Source of the DNA: JAICNG01 sp035765135
Lineage (GTDB): Bacteria > Gemmatimonadota > Gemmatimonadetes > Gemmatimonadales > Gemmatimonadaceae
Length of the DNA: 64,000 nucleotides
Direction of reading: 5' to 3'
NCBI GenBank assembly: GCA_035765135.1
Contig: DASTYE010000118.1
Location: 1 to 64,000, forward strand
Position numbers and translations under genes: made by a program. Shown in pieces: positions 9,428 to 18,063 of the stretch. Position 1 is the first letter of the stretch. The number at the start of each line of letters is the position of its first letter. The notes beneath the pieces are model-generated. The model was not told where the DNA came from and did no database searches. It saw only the letters and a list, made by a program, of their open reading frames with translations.

Positions 9428-11116
9428 ATGCGCCTGCGCCTGCTAGCCGCACTGGCTCCCGCTTCCGCTCTGCTCGCCGCATGCTCGGATTCAACGAGCC
9501 CGCCACCGCCCAATACCGTCGCCTGCCCCTCGTCCGACGCGACCGGGAACGTGGTCGCCTTCGCTCCGTTTCAGGCGCGGACGTTCCGTGGACAGGAGCT
9601 CAGCAAGTGCGTGTGGGCAACCGGCAGTGGCGCGAAGTATCTGGTCGTTCCGCAGTTCGCGACCGCCAACGCGACGCGCTCGACCGTCCGATACAAGCTC
9701 GGGAACGGTGGCTCGACGACGCCCGTGCCCCGGATCGCCGACGCCAGCAATGTCTCGCTTGCCGTGCAGTTCGACAACGCGCTGCGAGCCATCGAACACC
9801 AACTGGCACCAGGGGCCGCTCGGCAAGCGCGTGAGCTTCGCGGGCTCTCGCTCTCCACACAGGCCGTGCGCGGACCTTCGCTTCAGACGGTGGGCTCGAC
9901 GCGCACCTTCAAGGTCCTCTCGAAGCTCCCCAGCGGCAACCAGGACCCCGAATTCGCCACGGTGACGGCGACGCTGCGCTTCACCGGACAGAACATCATG
10001 ATCTACGTGGACAACCAGTCCCCGACCGGAACGAACGGGCTCTCGGATTCGGTACTGACGAAGCTCGGGACCTGGTTCGACCAGGACCTCTACCCGATCG
10101 GGGTGAACACATTTGGATCGGAGTCGGACATCGACGCCAACGATCACGTCATCGTTCTGATGACGCCCGTCGTCAATGCCCTCACGTCCCCCACCAACTG
10201 CTCGGTCGTCATCGCCGGGTTCTTCTTCGGCTTCGACTTCACGCAGGATGCCAACTCGAACAAGGGTGAGATTTTCTATTCCCTCGTCCCCGACCCGCAG
10301 GGACAGTTCGGGTGCTCGCGCTCGGTCGCGTCGGTCGAAGCGAACATGCCGCCGACGTTCATCCACGAGTTCCAGCACATGATCTCGTTCAACCAGCATG
10401 TGCTGGTTCGCGGCGGTCAGGACGAGGATACGTGGCTCAACGAGGGGTTGAGCCACATCGCGGAGGAAGTCGTCGCGCGCTACTACGACAACAAGTATCC
10501 CAACCTGCCGCCCGGCAGGCTCTTCAGCGACACGGCCAACATCTTCATCGGCAACGATCTCTCGAACTCCTACGACTTCCTGGAATCAACAGCGACGACG
10601 TCGCTGACGCTCTTCGAGTCTACAGGGTCGCTCGCCGAGCGCGGGGCGGCGTGGCTCTTTCTGCGATGGCTTGCCGACCTGAAGGACAGCACGGTCTTCG
10701 CGCGCCTCGTGCAGACGAATCGGACGAGCGTCGCCAACGTCGAGGCCGTGGCCGCGGAGCCATTCCCAAATCTTTTCGGCGATTGGGCGATCGCGCTCTA
10801 TACCGACAGCATCGTTGGCCATCCGCGGACGAGCGTGCCTGAGCGCAACCGCTTCAAGTCGAGGAATCTGCGCCGGATCTTCGCGAGGCTGAACGCGATT
10901 GCACCGCAGCAATTCCCACGCGTCTACCCGCTGATTCCAGCGTCGCTCGCGTTCGGCGCCAGCGTCGAGGGCTCCATGTTTCCGGGGACCATGGCGCATT
11001 ACGAGTTGCGCGCGTCCGACTCCGATCCCGCGCTCGGCGTGCGGTTCACGAAGCCGGACGGAATGGTGTTCGCGGAAGGGCTGAAGGCTCAGCTCGGCTT
11101 GTTCCGCCTCCCGTAG
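9428..11116 (+). CDS. Secreted lipoprotein zinc metallopeptidase (HExxH, M30-like)
   Basis: A 562-residue exported protein with a lipobox (LLAAC) and a Ser/Pro-rich linker. The catalytic region has HEFQHM (zinc-binding HExxH) followed some 20 residues later by WLNEGLSHIAEE, an arrangement like hyicolysin-type (M30) and related gluzincin peptidases in which the downstream Glu is the third ligand. Upstream is a large beta-rich region (DIDANDHVIVLMTP). GAGGA lies 6 bases before the ATG. It is first in a rightward set of secreted proteases. The family call is tentative; a zinc protease is well supported. Confidence 0.8.
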   Translation: MRLRLLAALAPASALLAACSDSTSPPPPNTVACPSSDATGNVVAFAPFQARTFRGQELSKCVWATGSGAKYLVVPQFATANATRSTVRYKLGNGGSTTPVPRIADASNVSLAVQFDNALRAIEHQLAPGAARQARELRGLSLSTQAVRGPSLQTVGSTRTFKVLSKLPSGNQDPEFATVTATLRFTGQNIMIYVDNQSPTGTNGLSDSVLTKLGTWFDQDLYPIGVNTFGSESDIDANDHVIVLMTPVVNALTSPTNCSVVIAGFFFGFDFTQDANSNKGEIFYSLVPDPQGQFGCSRSVASVEANMPPTFIHEFQHMISFNQHVLVRGGQDEDTWLNEGLSHIAEEVVARYYDNKYPNLPPGRLFSDTANIFIGNDLSNSYDFLESTATTSLTLFESTGSLAERGAAWLFLRWLADLKDSTVFARLVQTNRTSVANVEAVAAEPFPNLFGDWAIALYTDSIVGHPRTSVPERNRFKSRNLRRIFARLNAIAPQQFPRVYPLIPASLAFGASVEGSMFPGTMAHYELRASDSDPALGVRFTKPDGMVFAEGLKAQLGLFRLP

Positions 11117-11216
11117 CCCCCCGCGGCTGGGTCGCGCCTCGCCCTTCGCCGGTCCCGTAACTATGTTGCGGGCCCGGCGACGACGCCGTCATTCCCGCCC
11201 CTCCGGACGCCTCACA

Positions 11217-13523
11217 ATGCAATTCAGGTATCTGCCCGCGTTGCTCCTCTGCGCGCCCGTGCTCGCCGCGCAGGAGGTCATCGAACGCCCAGCGACACGA
11301 CGGCCTCGCGTGCGTGAGCGAGTGCCGAGCGCCGAGGTCGAGCGAGTGCGCGAGTTGGGGCTCTCGCGGCACAACCCGATGATCACCCTTTCGCGCGATG
11401 CGGGAGGCGAGATCATGGCCGATGTGTTCGTCCGGGCGGTTCCCGGCGCCGAGGACAGGCTCACGGCGCTGGGCGCTCGCGTGGGCGTGCGCGCTGGGGA
11501 GTGGCTCACCGCGCAGGTTCCACTCAGGCGGCTCGAGGAGATTCGCGCACTGAGGGGGGTGCGGAGCGTTGCCCTCGCCCCCCGGCTCGAGTACACCACC
11601 TCGACCATGACCGACATTCGAGCGGCAGGGCTGCGTAGTCGCGTTGACAAGGATGAGTTTGCCGGCGCGACCGGTCAGGGAACGGTCGTCGGGATCGTCG
11701 ACACGGGCATCGATTTCCGGCACCGTGACTTCATCGATGACGTCACCGGACAGTCGCGTATCCTCTATCTCTGGGATCAGGCGCCGGGCGCCGTGCAGGG
11801 GGCACCACCGGGTAGGGTCGGAGACAACTCGTTCGATTACGGCATCGAGTGCCGCCGGGAGCAGCTCGGAGAGAACGGCGCCTGCCCCTCGTACGACCGG
11901 GATGGGCACGGGACCCACGTTGCCGGCATCGCGGCCGGGGATGGCTCGGGGGCGAACCGAGGCGGGCCGCGGTACGACTACGTAGGCGTCGCGCCAGAAG
12001 CCGATCTCATTGTCGTGCGAACGTCGCTGTCGACGACGGCGGTCGTCGATGGAGTCGCCTACATCTTTGCGCGCGCCCAGCAACTGGGAAAACCCGCCGT
12101 CGTAAACCTCAGCCTCGGAACGGCGTTCGGTCCGCACGATGGGACCATGGCGATATCGGCCATGATGAACACGCTGGTCGGACCTGGACGCATCATCGTT
12201 GCCGCGGCCGGCAACGACGGGTCCAACTTTGCCCTGAGCGGATCGCTGCACGGTGAGGCGACGGTCGCTCGCGGCGATTCCGGCGTCATTGAGCTTGTCG
12301 TTCCCCAGTATCCGACAGATTCCGTAATTGGCAATGACCTGTTCCTGGTGCAGGCATTTTATTCGCCCCAGGACACGTTCGCCGTGACGCTTCAGCGCCC
12401 GGACGGCACGCGTATCGATCTCGGATTCAACGCGGTGGCGACCTCCCTCGGCGCCGCGGGCGGCGTGGTCGGCTACAACGGCACCGCCCGAGGGGACAGC
12501 GCCTTCATCGTCGCGAACATCGATTTCTCATCCTCGGGACTCTTCCCCGGCTCGGCTACGAATTACTACACCGCGCTCATCGGTGAGTGGCGGGATGGGG
12601 CGGCTCGGCCGGCCCAGGGGGTTTGGCGTCTGATCTTTCGGAAGACGTCGGGCAGCGGGAGTGGGCTGGTCGACGCATACATTCCAACCGTCTTCATCGC
12701 CGCCGAACCATACTTCACCACCGGGGCGACGAACCGCCGCCTCGTGCACGCTCCCGGCGACGCCGAGCGCGTGATCACGGTGGGCGGGTATCACGCGTTC
12801 ACGTCGTGGGTGGCGTACAACGGCAACACGTACGCGTTCAGCCCGCTGCTGGCACCGGTGAATGAAATCCTTTACTACAGCTCGCCCGGCCCCACACGCG
12901 ACGGGCGGTTGAAGCCCGAGATCACCGCACCCGGGGTAGCGTTCTCGTCGATGTCGGATTCCGCGTTCTTCGGGGGCGATCCGCGTGTGGTGAGTCCCGA
13001 CAGCGCGCACGTCGTGATGGACGGCACGAGCATGTCGACGCCGCACGTGACGGGCGCTGTGGCACTCATGCTCGCGGTGTACCGCAATCTCACCCCCGAG
13101 CAGGCGGTGGACGCGCTCATGAGAGGCGCGCGACAGGATCCGTTCACCAGCCGGACCTTCACCGGCGAGCCCAACACGTCGCCTAACGCCTCGTGGGGAT
13201 TCGGCAAGCTCGACGTGGCTGCGGCGGTGGAGAACGTTCGCGCGCTCATGCTCGCCGATGGGGAGTCGTTCAACATCTCGCAGAATCCCGTGCGCACGTC
13301 GCCGGTCGTCATCCGATTCGGCGAAGCTCCGCGCCGGGTCGAGCTGTATGACTTCGCCGGCCGGCGCGTTCGAGCATTCCAGCCGACGGAGTTCGATGAC
13401 GCGACGACACTCCGGTGGAATCTTCAGGCCGACGCGGGGCGCACGCTGGCCAACGGAGTCTATCTGCTCGTCGCCGAGCTCCCATCGGGAACGATGCGGC
13501 GTAAAGTCTTCATCGTCCGGTGA
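11217..13523 (+). CDS. Secreted subtilisin-like serine protease (S8) with C-terminal sorting-type domain
   Basis: A 768-residue exported subtilase. After the signal peptide (MQFRYLPALLLCAPVLAA) and a propeptide comes the S8 domain with the full triad: Asp in GIVDTGID (about residue 162), His in DGHGTHVAG (about 231) and Ser in GTSMSTPH (about 600), plus the oxyanion Asn in AAAGNDG. A large insert sits between the His and Ser blocks. The last 70 residues (VELYDFAGRRV, NGVYLLVAE, RRKVFIVR) resemble FlgD-like or type IX sorting domains. The start at 11217 is chosen for the signal peptide; an upstream ATG at 11163 adds a basic tail unlike a signal. Its stop overlaps the start of the PorV-like gene. 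Confidence 0.9.
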   Translation: MQFRYLPALLLCAPVLAAQEVIERPATRRPRVRERVPSAEVERVRELGLSRHNPMITLSRDAGGEIMADVFVRAVPGAEDRLTALGARVGVRAGEWLTAQVPLRRLEEIRALRGVRSVALAPRLEYTTSTMTDIRAAGLRSRVDKDEFAGATGQGTVVGIVDTGIDFRHRDFIDDVTGQSRILYLWDQAPGAVQGAPPGRVGDNSFDYGIECRREQLGENGACPSYDRDGHGTHVAGIAAGDGSGANRGGPRYDYVGVAPEADLIVVRTSLSTTAVVDGVAYIFARAQQLGKPAVVNLSLGTAFGPHDGTMAISAMMNTLVGPGRIIVAAAGNDGSNFALSGSLHGEATVARGDSGVIELVVPQYPTDSVIGNDLFLVQAFYSPQDTFAVTLQRPDGTRIDLGFNAVATSLGAAGGVVGYNGTARGDSAFIVANIDFSSSGLFPGSATNYYTALIGEWRDGAARPAQGVWRLIFRKTSGSGSGLVDAYIPTVFIAAEPYFTTGATNRRLVHAPGDAERVITVGGYHAFTSWVAYNGNTYAFSPLLAPVNEILYYSSPGPTRDGRLKPEITAPGVAFSSMSDSAFFGGDPRVVSPDSAHVVMDGTSMSTPHVTGAVALMLAVYRNLTPEQAVDALMRGARQDPFTSRTFTGEPNTSPNASWGFGKLDVAAAVENVRALMLADGESFNISQNPVRTSPVVIRFGEAPRRVELYDFAGRRVRAFQPTEFDDATTLRWNLQADAGRTLANGVYLLVAELPSGTMRRKVFIVR

Positions 13524-14470
13524 TCACGATGCGATATACGATTCTCGCTACCTTCGCGAGCCTCGGGGTCCTCGCGCCCTCGGTCTCGCACGCGCAAGGT
13601 GGACAGACGAGCGCGCTCGTGCTCGAGCTACCGTCCAGCACGCGCGCCCTCGCGCTCGGGGGCGCGTACGTCGCCGCCGGAGTGGACGACGCGGCGCTCT
13701 TCTACAATCCGTCTCAGCTGGCGACGCTCGAGGGACGGGCGGCCAGCATGTCGGTGCAGCCGTACATCGAAGGGTCCACGCTGGGCGCGATTTCCGGCGC
13801 GTTCCAGCTCGGACCCGGAACCGTCGGCATCGGAGTACAGGTGCTGAGCTACGGCAGCATCGATGAGTTCGTCTGCGACGAGACGACCGGATGTGAGCGC
13901 GGCGACGCGACCGGACGCACCGTGTCCGCCAATGAAGTGGCTGCACTCGTCGGCTACGGAATGACATGGCGGATGCTTCGAATCGGAGGGGCTGCCAAAT
14001 ACGTGCGGCAGTCGCTCGCGGACGCGAGCGGAGGCGCCCCCGCCCTCGATGTCGGCGCGGCCATCGACGTGTGGCGCGGGGCGACCATCGGCGTGAGCAT
14101 CCAGAACGTCGGACCCGGGCTCAAGACCGCGGGGTCGAGCGCGCCGCTGCCTCGGCTCCTGCGAGTCGGAGCTTCGCTGCCGTGGCGGGGGGTCGGCCCG
14201 TTCGATGTGTTAGGCACGGTCGAGGTCGCCCAGCATCGCGATGGCGACCCGCTCCCTCTCGGAGGCGCCGAGGTGACGTGGACGTCGGCGAACGGATTGG
14301 CCTTCAGCGGTCGCGTTGGGGCGCTCGCGCGGGCCGAGAACTCGGCGACATCCCGGATGTCGTTCGGCGGCGGCGTGCGCGCGCGCCATTTCGCGCTCGA
14401 TTACGCCTACCAGTCCTTCGATGCGCTGGCGCTGACGACGCATCGGTTCGGGCTGCGGTGGTGGCGTTAG
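13520..14470 (+). CDS. PorV/PorQ-type outer-membrane barrel protein
   Basis: A 316-residue protein with a signal peptide ending at AQG and then the motif typical of PorV/PorQ and UPF0164 proteins: RALALGGAYVAAGVDDAALFYNPSQLA, continuing as beta strands to a terminal aromatic-arginine (RFGLRWWR). In Bacteroidota PorV is an outer-membrane shuttle of type IX secretion. GTG at 13520 overlaps the subtilase stop; an ATG at 13529 is the alternative. The overlap shows co-expression with the subtilase, whose C-terminus looks like a sorting domain. No other type IX component is in the window, so the secretion role is inference. Confidence 0.8.
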   Translation: MITMRYTILATFASLGVLAPSVSHAQGGQTSALVLELPSSTRALALGGAYVAAGVDDAALFYNPSQLATLEGRAASMSVQPYIEGSTLGAISGAFQLGPGTVGIGVQVLSYGSIDEFVCDETTGCERGDATGRTVSANEVAALVGYGMTWRMLRIGGAAKYVRQSLADASGGAPALDVGAAIDVWRGATIGVSIQNVGPGLKTAGSSAPLPRLLRVGASLPWRGVGPFDVLGTVEVAQHRDGDPLPLGGAEVTWTSANGLAFSGRVGALARAENSATSRMSFGGGVRARHFALDYAYQSFDALALTTHRFGLRWWR

Positions 14471-14495
14471 GCGAGTCCGGCCTGGCCGGGAGGCG

Positions 14496-15590
14496 GTGAC
14501 CGGTTTCATGGCGCGCGTTCGTCGGATCGTGAGGCGGGCGCTGGCGGGACTCACCATCGCGGTGGTGCTGTTCCTGGCGGTGACGCCGATGGGCTGCTAC
14601 CTGAGCCGCGCCGGATGGGAGGAGGCGAAGATCCTCGCGGCGCGCAAGGAGATCGCGCGTCTCGTCGCCGATCCCGATACCGATAGTATCACGCGGGCGA
14701 AGCTGCGCCTCGTGCTCGCGGCGCGATCGTTCGCGCGCGACTCCATCGGACTCGACGTCGGGGAGAGCTTTACCACCTTCTCGCAGCTCGCGCGCGACAC
14801 GCTGGTGCTCGTCCTCTCGGCCGCCCATCGCGACCGGCTCGAGCCGCACACGTGGTGGTTTCCCATCGTCGGGCGCGTGCCGTACAAGGGCTTCTTCGAT
14901 TTTGGCGCAGCGGTGGATGCCGCAAGCGATCTTCGCGAGAAGGGGCTCGACACCTACCTGCGGCCTTCGGCGGCGTTCAGCACGCTCGGGTGGTTCAACG
15001 ATCCGCTGCTCTCCACCACGCTGCGGTACGACTCGCTCGATCTCGCCAACACGGTGATCCACGAGGTTACCCACAACACCTTCTACGCGCCCGGGCAGGC
15101 GATCTTCAACGAGTCGTTCGCCACATTCGTTGGAGCGCGCGGCGCCGAGTGGTTCTTTCGTACGGCCGGCGATTCCGTGCACGCCCGCGAAGCGGTCGAT
15201 GATTGGGAGGACGACAAGCTGCTCGGTCGCTTCTGGACGCGATTGTGGCGAGAGCTCGACTCAGCGTATCGTGCGAGCCCCGACGACCGCGATGCGCGCT
15301 TGAGAGCGCGGGACACGATTTACGCGCGAGCGCGCCGGACTCTCATCGATTCCGTCGGCCCGCAGCTGCGGCGAATCGACCCGGGGGCGTTGCCTCGGGT
15401 GCAACTCGACAATGCGGCGCTGCTGGCGCGACGCATCTATCAGACGGATCTGGACGTGTTCGACGCGGTGTACGAGGCCGAGCGGCGGGACTTGCGGCGT
15501 ACGATCGAGCGAGTGATCACGCTGGCGAAGCGCGGCAAGGACGATCCGTACGGCGAGCTGCGCGCGTGGGTGAGTCGCCTGAGTCCGTGA
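14496..15590 (+). CDS. Predicted aminopeptidase (PF10023-like)
   Basis: A 364-residue protein with an N-terminal membrane segment ending near a Cys (TPMGC, possible lipobox) and a gluzincin-like motif HEVTHNTFY followed by FNESFATFVG, the pattern of the predicted aminopeptidase family PF10023. It is likely a periplasmic membrane-bound zinc peptidase. GTG at 14496 is used here; GGGAGG is only 2-3 bases before it and about 14 before the ATG at 14508, so the start is uncertain by four codons. Last gene of the rightward secretion block; the helicase gene converges only 6 bases away. Confidence 0.8.
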   Translation: MTGFMARVRRIVRRALAGLTIAVVLFLAVTPMGCYLSRAGWEEAKILAARKEIARLVADPDTDSITRAKLRLVLAARSFARDSIGLDVGESFTTFSQLARDTLVLVLSAAHRDRLEPHTWWFPIVGRVPYKGFFDFGAAVDAASDLREKGLDTYLRPSAAFSTLGWFNDPLLSTTLRYDSLDLANTVIHEVTHNTFYAPGQAIFNESFATFVGARGAEWFFRTAGDSVHAREAVDDWEDDKLLGRFWTRLWRELDSAYRASPDDRDARLRARDTIYARARRTLIDSVGPQLRRIDPGALPRVQLDNAALLARRIYQTDLDVFDAVYEAERRDLRRTIERVITLAKRGKDDPYGELRAWVSRLSP

Positions 15591-15596
15591 GCGTCG

Positions 15597-17666
15597 TCAG
15601 GTCTTGAACTTTCCGCGCATGAGTGCCCGTAAGTCGATCAACGGCGCGGTCGGGGCCGCCTGCGCGACCACGGTTTCCTCCCCGGTAGTGACCCGCTGCA
15701 TCTTCGCGCGTACGCCGCGATCAATGAAGCGCGAGAGCTGATCCATCGAATAGTCCGCGCCCCGCCGCGAGTGATAGGCGTTGAGCGGATAGACGACCGC
15801 GAGATCGTTCCGCGCGCGCGTCATGGCGACGTACATGAGACGGCGCTCCTCCTCGGTGTCCTCCTCGCTGCGGATGGCGCGCGACGAAGGGAAGAAGCCA
15901 TCGACCGCCCAGATGAGGAACACCGCGTCCCACTCGCGACCTTTCGCGCTGTGCGCGGTGCTGAGGATGAGCAGATCGCGCTCGCGATCGCTCGCTCCGG
16001 CGAGATCCTGGGTGGACGACGGCGGCTCGAGCGCCAGCGCCGACAGGAATACAGCGCGTGAGGGAAATCCGGCGGCGATCACTTCGAGCTGATCGAGATC
16101 GGCGAGGCGTGGCTCCGGCCGATCGTACCGCTCTCGCAGAATATCGTCGTAGAGTCGCCGCACGCGCCCGATCTCGGCGCTGAGGGCACGCCCTTCGAGA
16201 TCGGCGCTGGTGCGCAGCTCGTCGAGGAGCTCGACGAGTGCCGCGTGCGCCGCGCGGGCCCGTGGCGGTGGCGCGAACCGGCCAAACGCGCTGGAGGTCC
16301 ACGCCATCTGCGCCATGGCGTCCACCGCCGCGCGCGCGGTCGCATCGCCAATTCCCGGCAGGAGCAAGAGCACGCGGTACCAGCTCACCTCATCGCGCGG
16401 GTTCTCGAGAATGCGCAGAAACGCGAGCACATCCTTCACGTGCGCCGCCTCGAGGAACTTGAGTCCGCCCCACTTCTCGAACGGGATCTTGCGGTTCGTC
16501 AGCTCGATCTCGAGGTCGGCCGACATGTAGCCGGCGCGGAAGAGCACCGCCATCTCGCGCAGCGGCGTGCCGGTCTCGTGCAGCTCGAGAATACGGTCCA
16601 CGACGAAGCGTGTCTGTGCCGACTCATCGCGCGCCGCGACGAGCCAGGGCGCCTCGCCTCCGGTGCGCTCGGTCCGCAGCGTCTTCGAGTATCGCTCGCG
16701 CGCGCGGGCGATCAGCGTGTTGGTGACGTCGAGAATGGGCTGGGTCGAGCGATAGTTGCGCTCGAGCGTGACGACGCGGGCGCCCGGAAAGTGCTTTGGA
16801 AAGTCGAGGATGTTGCGCACCGTCGCCCCGCGGAACGCGTAGATGCTTTGCGCATCGTCGCCGACGACGGTGATGTTGCCATGTCCGCGCGCCATGCCGA
16901 GGAGGATGCGCGCCTGCAGCAGGTTCGTGTCCTGGTATTCATCGACCAGCACGTGGTCGTACAGCCCTGCAATGCGCGCCGCGAGCTCGGTCCCGCTCTC
17001 CGCCATCGCCGCCCAGAAGAGCAGCAGGTCATCGTAGTCGACGAGGTTTCGCTCTTCCTTGCGACTCGTGTAGTCCGCGTAGATGCGCGTCAGGTCGTCG
17101 CGGTAATCGAGGAATTGCGGATACTCATCGGCGACGATGTCGTCGATCGCGATGCCGGTGTTGACGTGCCGTGAGTAAACGTGATGCAGCGTCTCCTTCT
17201 TGGGAAACCGCGACTTCTTCTGCGCGTATCCGAGCGCGGCGCGCGAAAGACCCATGAGGTCTTCGGCATCACCTTGATCGATGATGCTGAAGTCCTTCGC
17301 GAGACCCGCCGCTGCACCGTAGGTGCGCAGCAGCCGGTGTCCCGTCGCGTGGAAGGTGCCCCCGTGCACACGCCCACTCTGTGGCCCCACGAGTCGCTCG
17401 GCGCGGGAGAGCATCTCCTGCGCGGCTCGGCGCGTGAAGGTCAGCAGCAGAATTCGCTCCGGGCGGACGCCCCGCTCGATGAGATGCGCGACGCGATACA
17501 CGAGCGTCCGCGTCTTCCCCGTGCCGGCCCCGGCGACGATGAGCAGCGGGCCATCACCGTGGGTGGCGGCGGCCAGCTGCTCGGGGTTCAGCTCCGCTGA
17601 GAAATCGCGCGCGTCCGCGGAGACTTCGCGCACGCGGGGCGGATAGACGCGGGGAGGAAGGGTCAT
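15597..17666 (-). CDS. UvrD/Rep family DNA helicase
   Basis: Superfamily 1A helicase, 689 residues from the ATG at 17666 (an in-frame GTG at 17729 would add 21). Motifs: Walker A AGAGTGKTRT, motif II VDEYQDTN, motif III GDDAQSIYAFRGA, motif IV RNYRSTQPIL, motif V HSAKGREWDAVF, motif VI MYVAMTRAR. It probably acts in repair or replication restart. The C-terminus is short compared with PcrA/UvrD and has no recognisable RNAP- or UvrB-binding tail, so a specific gene name is not given. Monocistronic, divergent from the SusC gene. Confidence 0.93.
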   Translation of the reverse strand: MTLPPRVYPPRVREVSADARDFSAELNPEQLAAATHGDGPLLIVAGAGTGKTRTLVYRVAHLIERGVRPERILLLTFTRRAAQEMLSRAERLVGPQSGRVHGGTFHATGHRLLRTYGAAAGLAKDFSIIDQGDAEDLMGLSRAALGYAQKKSRFPKKETLHHVYSRHVNTGIAIDDIVADEYPQFLDYRDDLTRIYADYTSRKEERNLVDYDDLLLFWAAMAESGTELAARIAGLYDHVLVDEYQDTNLLQARILLGMARGHGNITVVGDDAQSIYAFRGATVRNILDFPKHFPGARVVTLERNYRSTQPILDVTNTLIARARERYSKTLRTERTGGEAPWLVAARDESAQTRFVVDRILELHETGTPLREMAVLFRAGYMSADLEIELTNRKIPFEKWGGLKFLEAAHVKDVLAFLRILENPRDEVSWYRVLLLLPGIGDATARAAVDAMAQMAWTSSAFGRFAPPPRARAAHAALVELLDELRTSADLEGRALSAEIGRVRRLYDDILRERYDRPEPRLADLDQLEVIAAGFPSRAVFLSALALEPPSSTQDLAGASDRERDLLILSTAHSAKGREWDAVFLIWAVDGFFPSSRAIRSEEDTEEERRLMYVAMTRARNDLAVVYPLNAYHSRRGADYSMDQLSRFIDRGVRAKMQRVTTGEETVVAQAAPTAPLIDLRALMRGKFKT

Positions 17667-18063
17667 GCCGAGGTCAATATATCGCCCCGCACGCGGGTCA
17701 CGTGACCCTTCGATGGCGAGGAGGGTCACACTGCTCTGACGACATTTTCTTTACAACTCGACACGATTCGTCCCAGTTGAAATCGCGTTCGTCACATAGG
17801 GCATTTCTTTCTTGACACTCTGTGAACCGCGGCATAACGTCCTGTCAATTCTGCCGGTTGGCGTTTCTCCGGCGGTCGCGCTGCGGGCCGGCACCACGGT
17901 GACGCCCGCGCCTCTCCGCGAGACGGCGGCGCAGTCCGCGTCCGCGGTTCACCATGTCCGCAAGGCCACGCCGTGTTTGCGGGCACTCACCACAGGAGGG
18001 TCATGCATCCCGACTCATGCTGTCCGTTCCGGTACACACACAAGGAATCGGAGGATTGACCGT
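17667..18063 (+). other. Helicase-susC intergenic region with a long leader
   Basis: About 400 bases without a supported gene. On the plus strand TTGACA (17812-17817) precedes CATAAC (17833-17838) at a 15-base spacing, a weak promoter candidate that would give a leader over 200 bases. On the minus strand ATATATTG near 17680 could be a -10 region for the helicase. A frame open from 17812 runs into susC but is arginine/alanine-rich and has no signal sequence, so I treat it as leader. No known riboswitch fold was recognised. Confidence 0.4.

Noticed and set aside
17812..18063. N-terminal extension of the SusC protein
   Set aside because: It would put 84 residues before an obvious signal peptide; GGAGG precedes the ATG at 18064.
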